A DNA stretch of 59,168 bases from Chloromonas sp. AAM2 (Eukaryota > Chlorophyta > Chlorophyceae > Chlamydomonadales > Chlamydomonadaceae), in the NCBI GenBank assembly GCA_004335635.1, contig QAXH01001773.1, positions 365 through 59,532 on the forward strand, written 5' to 3'. Positions 50,849 to 59,168 of the stretch are shown piece after piece. A program made the position numbers and the translations under genes. The notes under the pieces are model-generated. The model searched no databases and was not told the origin of the DNA. It saw nothing but the letters and a program-made list of their open reading frames with translations. Position 1 is the stretch's first letter. Each line of letters opens with the position of its first letter.

Positions 50849-52270
50849 GCTGCATGCGAGTCACATTACATGAAGGAGACATGCGATCACCTCCCACGCC
50901 TGTTGATGTTGGCTCCTGTGTGGCTCAACCACTTAGCCACAACCATTAATTACAGACGTAGCCTGAGGTGTGGCCCAGCTTTGAACAGGAGAAAACCCAA
51001 GGCATTCGTGGTAGGCAAATCCAAGCACATCTGCGGCGCTGTTGTGGTTATGGGTGCAAACACAGCACAAAAAAACTGGCAAATTTCTTTTTTTTTGGGG
51101 ACGTTGTTTGTGTCGTGTTGTGACACTCTCATCTGACTGTGATGAGTTGTCCGGCTGTTGCTAATTGTTGGCGTTGCATGTTCATTTCATGCCTCGCATG
51201 GGCCTTGACGACACCTTGTTAGTGACTGTGTCGTCGGCTCACCATTGACATTGGATTCCTTTCTCTTACTCAAACATTTGATTTGATGGCCTTGGAGGGG
51301 TGTGCTTGAACGCATACTTGCACCATCCCGGTGCGAGCATGTGATGCCAGTGCCATCTGCGAATGAAGTGTCAACAGGATGCTCAGTGATGCCTGACACG
51401 TTCTGATGTCTAACAGGGCTTTGGCCGGACAGCCAGACATCGCTTCGTGATTTGGTCGCGGCAAGAGCGACCAGTCTTTGGTGGACCCTTTCACTGCACG
51501 AGACGCGCTAGAGGCTAGCCCACATCGTGTAACGTTTCAATGCCGTCCTCACTCCTCAAGACTCGTCACAGCAAAACAAAGCCTTCTCACAGATAAGTAC
51601 ACACAATGCAGAGTCGTTGTCAGTGGTGAAGCATCCTGCCGCTTCAAATCATATGTACAGGAAAGTCAGTGGTGGTCCTTGTGAGCATGACAATCCGCTC
51701 ATGTCATAGTACTTAGATATTATTGCAAGAAATAACATCAAGACAGGTGTGCCAAATCTTTGGGCGGGATGTGGGTAGCCACAAAGGAGAAAAAACCAGG
51801 CGAGCTCTTCACAACGCATGCGCATGCCAGTTCTGCGCCAATCGCCGTCCGAGCCTGACACTCTTTGTTGTGTCACTCCTTCTTGCAATCAAATTGGCAA
51901 TCGAAACGTTCATGTGTACTTCGATGTCGATGCGCCCGACAAAACTGGGAAAGACCAATAATCCAGATGAATGATGAGTCCGCGTGCCGCAGACGTGTTG
52001 AAAGAATGGATGAATACAAACGACTTGCAATGTGCAACAGATCGATGTTTCCCATCGTGTACAGAGGCCAGTTGCTCGAGCTCAGCATGCAGTCTTCAGA
52101 AGCCGACCCTTGGACGGGTCGTCCGGCGCAGGTAGCGTTCAACTGCGAGGAAACGCCAATGATGGCAACCGTTGACAATGTCAAATTTTGAGCATCTCAA
52201 ATGATCACAACGGTGAGCGATGTGACAGCAGTACTGCAGGGACAACAGCGGCCATTCGCCGCGACCGTAC
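50849..52270. other. Intergenic stretch between convergent genes
   Basis: No gene was recognised. A weak copy of the dispersed ACTGGCAAA repeat sits at about 51070-51090. Open frames near 51873-52184 on the minus strand could be read as a 3' extension of the lectin gene, but an in-phase join gives an immediate stop. Confidence 0.5.
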
Positions 52271-55200
52271 TCACTTATGAACGCAGATGAAGTAGAAGTT
52301 CTGCGAGCACTTGCTCAGGTTGATGGTCTGGCCTCCATCGTCTGTGTAAGGACAGTAGCCTGTACCCTGTCCTGCAGAGTCGTTTAGCCAGCATTTGACC
52401 CCAGGGTTGCTGCAGAGTGCCTGTATGAAGGTGGCAGCAGTGGGCCCATCGGATGGACCGGCGAGGCGGCCCCCTGGGTATGTCGTGGCACAGTAGTCCA
52501 TTGCATCGTAAAAGTTGCGTGGGTCCGGCTTGTATTCATAGATTGCATCTGCGCAGCGAGGTGCATCAGAGCAGTCACTCTCGTCAGGCCTGGTCTCATA
52601 ATCACAGCGGCCGTGCTCTGACTGGGAACTCAGTTCACCAACTTCACCTAACATGCACGTGCACTTCTTTGACACGTGCAATCCAGCCTGCACTTACTGG
52701 GATTCTGCTTTGGTGGGCTGGGTGGTGGAGGCGGAGATGAAGGCGAGGGCGGGCTGGGCGACGGTGGGTGCATGAACCCTGGTGCTGGCTGGTTGCTGGC
52801 TGCGAGCAGCAGCATGATGTGATCCACGTGTCAGCATGTTCAGTGGATGACACGCATCACATAGGTCACACATGGGCTCTGACTTGCTACAGTCAAAGTA
52901 TGTTAGAACGGTACAGGAAAGGAGCACAGTACGCGAGGCTGGACAGAATTGCAACGTTCCATCTCATCACACCGAGCCTACTGACGCATCACTCACGTTT
53001 GCGGCACACATAGGTGAGTTCTGTTGAGCACGGCACAAAGGAGACAACGCCTCCCTGTGCCATTGGGCACCTGAGGTCACCGGCTGCTGGTGGTGGGTGG
53101 GTGCCAACCCAGCATCGTCCGCTTGTGTCCGGGTTTGATGGGTTGCTGGGCGAGCAGAGGACGTCAATGGCTAGACGTGCATTGGCGTCAGACCAAGGTG
53201 CCAGCTCACGTCCAAGGACCTGAAAGGCAGCAAACAGAACCAAACAATGTAGCCATGCTCAAGCAACCAGCAGACTTGTCGCAATTCCAGAGGAGGACAC
53301 ACAGAAAGTGAGCTGGCCTGGAGTGTTACACGTGCAGCAGTGTCCTGGTTCAGCACGCATCCAATCACAGCAGCAGCTGTAATTGTGCCAGGACTGACCG
53401 TGCACACTTGCTGCGCCGCGTGGTAAGGCTCGTTGGTGGTGAAGAGGAAGTAGAAGTAGCCGTCAATGACAATGCTCTGGTGGTCTGCATGCCCAGGCAT
53501 CAGGGGAGACAGCACAGGTGATGCAAGCGTAGAAAAGATTACGCTGCCCGTAAGTACTAAGTGGTCAAGTGCAAGCAGCAAGATGTCATGCAGCTAGGGC
53601 ACCAGCGCCGTGTGCGTGTGTCAGACAGGTTGCATCATGTGAAGCCACTACGCATCAAGTCTGTTTGCAGTTGCAAGCATGGCGTCGAGATTGCAACCGC
53701 AGTGGCACGTGTACACAGCATGTAGTGCATTTCTCTGCTCCTTGCAAATCCTTGCTCCCCGAATGATGGACAATGTGTGTTATGGTGTGTCAGCTGACTA
53801 TTTCCAAGGGCATGACAAACATCTCATGGGAACACCAATCTGTAAGAACATATGCAAAGTGTCTGTTTGCGATTAAAGCAAGCATGCTCTTGACATCCTA
53901 ATCCTACAGGCATGCTTGCAGTGACACATGTACACAGCAGGTAGTGACTCCCGTCTGAAGGTGCGTTCCTCTGCTGCTTTCTTAGCCATACGTTAGGAAC
54001 GGTATGTTGTGACAGAGATGATGTGTAAGCTGGTTATGCTCAGGCGTATGACAAACATTCGATGTGCAAGCCATGCCACGCACCTGGAGCAGGAGTTGGC
54101 GACAGGCTTGGGGGTGGGCTGGGGGGTGTTGGTGGGGAAGGTGGCTTGGGTGGAGACGGTGGGCTGGGTGGTGGGCTTGGGGGCGCAGGTGGGCTTGGAG
54201 GGGTTGGCGGGCTGGGGGGAGCTGGAGGGGAAGGCGGTGGTGGTGCTGGCCGCACGCAGACAAAGTTGAATGAGATGCTGCAGTCAACTAGGTTGATGCT
54301 CTTCCCACCGTCAGCTGTAAAGGGGCACATGCTGCTGCTCTGAGATGCTGCCAAGTCCTGAATCCAGCACTTTGCATCGGAACTGCTGCATACAGCTGCA
54401 ATAATTAATGGGGCATCTGGCCCATCAGTCATGCCAGCTATGCGGCCACCATCATAGGTATGGGCACAGTACTCGTTGGCGGCGGAGAAGTTTAGTCTGT
54501 GCGTGGAGTACTCGAAGATGAAGCCTGCAAACATGGCCGACATGAATGGTACTGGGTGGAACGTATTGCTTGCAATTATAACATGTCAAACTCTCGTTGT
54601 ACCAGATCTCAAAAAGGCGAGTGACATTAACAGCTAGGGCCACGCATATCTGAACTCTTCAGTTTACGCAAGGCACTGTTTAATGGGTGCTGGGCATCAA
54701 GGGCATGCCAGACTGTGCAAACAGCCATGTCAGCCGCACGAGTGTGATTCAGCTACCTGGTGGTGGGGGTGGAGGGCTGGGGCTGGGAGGGCTTGGCGGG
54801 CTGGGAGGCTGAGGAGGAGACGGCGGAGAGCGTACCAAGAGCTCTACTCGCGCTCCTGCGATCACAACATACCAGCAGCTGAGGTACACCCGCTTGTGAA
54901 GATGCATTGATTGCCATAGGTCTATCAGGCAGCGCAAAGCCAAGTTTGACGCGGTCAAACTTCGACAGTTAAAGGTGTCGCAACTGTCGCATCATGCGCT
55001 GCAACGCATTCCTGTGAGATGCGTCTGAGCGAACTGCGCAGCATACTTTCATCTGTATTGGTGAATTCAGGCAATGAATTGTGAGTCGATGGCTTGAGAC
55101 CATGATGGCCTGCACCTCGACCCTTGGACCCTCGGTCAAACACGGCCGCTGCGACGTACTATGTTGAGAACACACGGGACATCACAATTCCCATTGCTCA

Positions 55201-55337
55201 GCGATGATGTTCCAGGCCGCTCTAATCACAATATCCTTTCCAGTTTGCAGTCCCAACAGTGTGCGGCTTTTTTTACCTTCTGCGGCTGCAAGGCAGGCCA
55301 GCAACACAATCCATGGATGCCCAGCTCCACGGGCCAT
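52271..55337 (-). CDS. Secreted protein with three C-type-lectin-like modules and SPP linkers
   Basis: Seven exons join to about 454 residues: 55337-55277, 54855-54757, 54524-54084, 53484-about 53303, 53219-52997, 52778-52698, 52548-52271. Exon 1 codes a signal peptide (MARGAGHPWIVLLACLAAA). Exon 2 is a Ser-Pro-Pro linker. Exon 3 is a lectin-like module (EYCAHTYDGGRIAGMTDGPD, CWIQDL, FNFVCVRP) followed by about 40 residues of SPP. Exons 4-5 form a more diverged module (YFYFLFTTNEPYHAAQQVC..RCWVG..LTYVCRK). Exon 6 is a second linker, and exon 7 a module close to the first (DYCATTYPGGRLAGPSDGP, CWLNDS, NFYFICVHK). Cysteine spacing fits long-loop lectin folds. Modules and linkers are mostly bounded by phase-1 introns. 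SPP stretches are sites of hydroxyproline glycosylation in algal walls. Cell-surface or matrix location is inferred; sugar binding is not shown. Confidence 0.85.
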
Positions 55338-56483
55338 GATGAGCTTGGTGGGAAAGGTGACAAAATAGTGCAGCGCTGATGTTGCAAGACAAGTCAACGG
55401 AAATTCGGGCGACGCGAGCGACACACCAATGGCTCAGGTGTGTTGAAATGCTCAAGCGCGCTGATAGCACAAGTGGGCTTGCGATCAGGTCTGCATGCGG
55501 AAAAAGAGAGGTCGTTCAACAAGCAAAGCGCAAAGAAACGGTAGTTACGTTTCAGCTTTGACCCGCATTGACCGGGCCCCTGGCATTGACCGGGCTTCCT
55601 GAAGAAGCTGCGGCTTGAAACCCCATGGCTGCCATTCTACGCTGCTCCATCCAAAGTGACAAGAGGAGCACGGCAGGAAACAAAAATGTTTTTTTTTCGC
55701 GCGCAATAGCAAGGGCTCCAAGTCATTCACTGGCATGCGTCTGCCACCAAAATGGCCCACCCAATTCGGCAGCCTCACTTCGGAGACATCAAACACTTGC
55801 AATCCCGCCTCTGCACGATTTGGACACGTCAGCACCTGTACATACGTTTACGCACCCTGTATACAGATAGGATGTTTACAAGTCAGCCAAACTGCTGGCT
55901 CAAGTTGCAACAAAAATAAGCTCTCATCACAGAATTCGAGGGGAGCAGCCACCAGCCTGGAGTCCGAAGACATCCATGTTGTCCATTGCCCTTTGTGACT
56001 TCTGCTCCCCAGGCTTCCAGATTGTCTCTTAGAGCCCTGCCAGAATCCTGTCGACAAGATGACCTAGTTGCCCGTAATCCGGCCTGCTCCGTAAATGTTC
56101 TGCTCCGTGTCAACAGGGTGACAAGCCACGGTGGCGACAAAAGTGCAATGCACGCAGGATCATGTTGACAACGGAGTCACCACTTGCATTGTCAACAGTG
56201 AAGTCACCACTTGTGGCCCGACAACTAGACCCTGCAGACACCACTGCAAACACACTGAATAAGGGAAGAAGGGGGACAGTCCCGTGCGTACGTTTCGCGC
56301 CGTTTGCTTTCCTTCATTCCCGGCTCCCTCCCTTGGGATTTCTGTGCCCATGCAGAAAGCCATAAGACCATTATGTAGTTCCGACACACGCTTTGCATTT
56401 TGCTCGGTTGACCCGGAACAACCCTCTGTTACGCAAAAGTCCTTTCTCATCCCTGAGGTGTTTCAAAGAAAGCAACGCGCAAG
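55338..56483. promoter_or_regulatory. Divergent intergenic region between lectin gene and RAD50
   Basis: About 1.1 kb with no recognised exon separates the two start codons. GTCAACA(A/G)(C/T)G-like and AGTCACCACTTG direct repeats occur near 56165-56215. No known promoter motif was identified. Confidence 0.4.
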
Positions 56484-59168
56484 ATGTGTACGATTGACAA
56501 GGTGGCTGTGCATCCTTCAGTTCGCCTGTCTGATCCTGGGTATGCCGGGGCAAGTCGCAGCATGCGCAGCAGCCTTGATCAAACTTACGTCCTGTGTGCA
56601 GATGTTGATCAAGGGCATTCGGTCCTTCAGCCCTGATAACAAGGCTGTCATACAGTTTTACAAGCCGCTGACGCTTATTGTAGGCGCAAACGGTGCCGGC
56701 AAGACGGTAAGTCACCTGATTGGCCAAGGTTTTGGGTCTTGGGGCTAGTGCCAGAACATGCAGTGCTCACAGTATAGAAGCTGGCCCATAAGGTTCTCAT
56801 AAAGTCACTAGTACAACCTGGTCCGCCCTGCTGCCCTGGGGATGCTTGCATTGCATGTGTATGGAGTCCCAGTCACTTGCTTGCCCATGCTTGGTTGCAG
56901 ACGATCATTGAATGCCTGAAGCAGGCATGCACGGGCGAGCTTCCGCCAAACACGCGCTCTGGTCAAAGCTTTGTGCATGACCCCAAGGTGTGCTAAGGCA
57001 CTCGGCCATCCATACGCAACAGGTGCATGTCTGCCCGTTAGTGACCCTCTTTTGGCACTGTCAAGACAAATGTGCCACCTTTTTGTTGTTCAAGAGGATT
57101 GATCTGGCTTAGTGCATCGGGTTGCCCGCTTTGTGGGCAGGTTGGACAGTCTTGCCTACCTTCAACCGTGCAATACCATGCCACCTCGTGTTTGTGTTGC
57201 ATGTCCAGGTGGCACACGAAACCGAGGTCAAAGCGCAAATCAAGCTGCGTTTTTTTACAGGGAACGGTCAGGAAATTACTGTGCTGCGTGTGTTCCAGGC
57301 AAGTGATGTGCACACCTTTGTGGCGAGGTTGACATGGAGCAACGCTGAAACTTGCATGATTGTTGGGGTAACAAACCATGGAGGCCCACAGTGCTGATCT
57401 CTTTGATGCAGCCTGCCTGGTTGCAGTTGGGGCTTATATGGGATTTGGATCTGTGCTGCCCTGTGGCCGGACTGTGAACGATACACCAGCTACATTGCTC
57501 ATGCCATGGCCTCCTCATTATGCATGCCATCTGCTTTGGCACGGCGTTTTGTTGCGCAGTTGACACAAAAGAAAACCAAGCTTGAGTTTAAGACCTTGGA
57601 TTGCACCATGTCCACACCCAACGCGGAAACAGGCCAGAAGACGGCAGTCACGTACCGATGTGCCGATATCGATAAAATGGTGCCAAGTCTCATGGGGGTT
57701 TCAAAGGTGGGGCCCTGGAAAGTGTGTTGTATGGCGGCTGGCCCAGGGCACCACAGGAAGCGGCAGCTTGCCTGCTGACCTGTTTGGCGGCTGTCAGGCC
57801 ATGCAGCACAACACACATACAAGATACGATGTTTGACCGCAGACTGGTAGTTATGGCCACGGTCCAACCAGTCGACGTGGCACAAAGATATGGCCTTTGT
57901 CAAGTGAATCTCTCATGAGTCACTCAGAAATCATGGCAGCAGGGCTGTGCCGCTACCCACCTACCATGACACATGCCTCTTGACCAGCCAACGCATCCAT
58001 GCACATTCTTGGCGCAGGCTGTGCTTGAGAATGTGATTTTCGTCCACCAAGAGGAGTCCAACTGGCCCCTGGCTGAGGGCAAAGTGCTCAAGGAGCGGTT
58101 TGATGACATTTTCGCCGCAACCAAGTACACCAAGGCCCTGGACTCGCTGCGCAAGCTCAGGCTGGAGAAGACACACGAGGTGACTCAAGAAAGCAGTCAT
58201 CACATACTGGCACATGTACAGGGTGCAACCGCTTGCGTGTCACGCATAACAAGGATGGGTACAGGCGCGACTAGCGCTGAGCAACCATAAGAAATAAGAG
58301 CTAGAGGCAACCACAAGCCTGGCGAAGCTGGCACTGGTTTTGCATGACAAAGCATGACTGTCCGTCACCCTCTTTTGTGTGTAATGCGATGCACATGGCG
58401 GTGGCAAGTTTTTCCCAGCACTTGAAGCACATACACGCACCGCCAGAGTTTGCGTTGACAACCACCAAACCATGTGTGCAATGCTATGCTTCCAGATCAA
58501 GACCATGAAGCTCCAGCTTGACCACCTGCGCACGCACCGGGACAACGCCACGCGGCTGCAGGAGGAGGTGGAGCGGGCGCAGGACCAGATAGACAGGCAC
58601 ATGGAGGAGGCGCAGGCACTGGAGCAACAAGTGCAGGTCTGAGGCTGCAATAAATGCAGTCCGCTCAAAAGGAATGCGTTAACACAGGGGCTTGGGCTGA
58701 ACCCAGTGCAAGCTTCGGAGTGGGCCGGGGTCGGGCGGGTTAGGATCAAGGCAAGGTTGCAGCTTGATAAAGCCACAATGTTGAGAAGCCAGGTTGGTTG
58801 CAGTGGTTAAGGATGGCAGTGGCATGCACAGGCAAGGGAGACAGGTGTGAGGAGAGTAGCCATGCGGGAGTCAATGATGCGCGCTGCGTTGCCAGTGGTA
58901 ATCAAGGTATGTTGCGTTGCTACGCCGCCTGCCATGATTTCAGGACAAGGTTGAGCAAGTAGAGTCCCTGAGCCGGTCCCTGGACACGCTGCGTCAGCTG
59001 AGCCGCGACATTCAGGTGGCCAACGCACGGCTGGAGGAGCTCAGCAAGCAGGCCGTGGCAAAGAGAGCGCAGCTGCAGGTGGGCAAGACAGGGTTGGCTG
59101 TGATCCTCGCATGGGGTGTGACATGTGGCGTTCCCTCAGGACGCGCATGGGGTGTGCCATGTGGCGTT
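56484..59168 (+). CDS. RAD50: RAD50 DNA-repair ATPase, N-terminal part (runs off window)
   Basis: Eight exons give the first 295 residues: 56484-56501, 56602-56706, 56901-56987, 57209-57298, 57560-57706, 58018-58179, 58496-58636, 58944-59078. RAD50 is the SMC-like ATPase of the MRE11 complex, which tethers and processes DNA double-strand breaks in the nucleus. Exon 1 codes only [19 protein letters not shown] leads to Walker A (VGANGAGKT), then [54 protein letters not shown] and the Q-loop [15 protein letters not shown]. Exons 7-8 are heptad-patterned, entering the first coiled-coil arm. The intron after exon 4 starts with GC (CAG|GCAAGTG). The zinc hook, second coil and C-terminal ATPase half lie beyond the window, so the end given here is the window edge. 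Confidence 0.97.
59095..59168. repeat. Direct repeat at the window edge
   Basis: GCATGGGGTGTGACATGTGG and GCATGGGGTGTGCCATGTGG, each followed by CGTT, occur about 35 bases apart in the RAD50 intron after exon 8. The array may continue outside the window. Confidence 0.8.

Noticed and set aside
51966..52002. TGATGAGTCCGCG..GTTGAAA resembles a hammerhead ribozyme core
   Set aside because: The bases before GAAA do not pair with the GTCC strand to form stem II, and no stems I and III could be drawn.
51873..52184. Minus-strand frame as a further exon of the lectin gene
   Set aside because: Splicing from the GTGAGT after CVH into its acceptor gives a stop at once; the simple stop after CVHK is preferred.
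38403..59168. Clustering of PICH-like and RAD50 genes as a genome-maintenance island
   Set aside because: Two unrelated genes lie between them and strands differ; proximity is most likely chance.

Overview
This window is intron-rich nuclear DNA from a eukaryote, most likely a green alga (Chlorophyta). Three things point that way: genes are split into many short exons; a secreted protein alternates C-type-lectin modules with Ser-Pro-Pro linkers, as in green-algal wall and matrix proteins; and several proteins have plant-type relatives (plastid-type 3-isopropylmalate dehydrogenase, MEKHLA domain, plant-like RAD50 N-terminus, CHR24/PICH-type SNF2 helicase). Codons are standard. No rRNA, tRNA, CRISPR array or bacterial operon was seen. 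Exons were placed by hand from GT/GC..AG borders, reading phase and family resemblance; exon lengths of every complete model sum to a whole number of codons.

Layout. 1-3446: repeats, a broken ABCF ATPase fragment and a C-terminal exon of an unrecognised gene. 3447-7615 (-): a membrane reductase-like DUF1295 protein with an N-terminal head and a Ser/Arg/Pro-rich linker, an arrangement like that of the lamin B receptor. 7907-10936 (+): complete 3-isopropylmalate dehydrogenase, transcribed divergently from it. 13582-17006 (-): ARM-repeat-like protein with a long low-complexity tail. 17007-22632: repeat-rich stretch with an 81-bp insertion flanked by target-site duplications and an inverted repeat. 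22633-24970 (-): complete CDC123, the eIF2 assembly chaperone. 25590-26090: decayed Ty3/gypsy RNase H. 26147-29193 (-): NPF-motif protein resembling endocytic adaptors. 29341-37293 (+): small membrane protein with a possible 6.4-kb intron holding LTR debris and, on the other strand, a complete MEKHLA-domain gene (32314-35203).

38403-48006 (-): 18-exon ERCC6L/PICH-like (CHR24) SNF2 translocase ending in a SUMO-interaction-like motif. 48644-50848 (+): small helical protein with mTERF-like sequence. 52271-55337 (-): secreted three-module C-type-lectin/SPP protein with a signal-peptide exon. 56484 to the window end (+): first eight exons of RAD50, cut by the window edge.

The genes do not form a pathway; housekeeping metabolism, translation, genome maintenance and surface proteins lie interspersed. 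Most intergenic DNA holds microsatellites, minisatellites and a short dispersed inverted-repeat family (core CCCAGAACTGGCAAAC). The most novel candidates are the lamin-B-receptor-like DUF1295 protein, the nested MEKHLA gene, the NPF-rich protein and the small retroposon with its empty site present in the same window.
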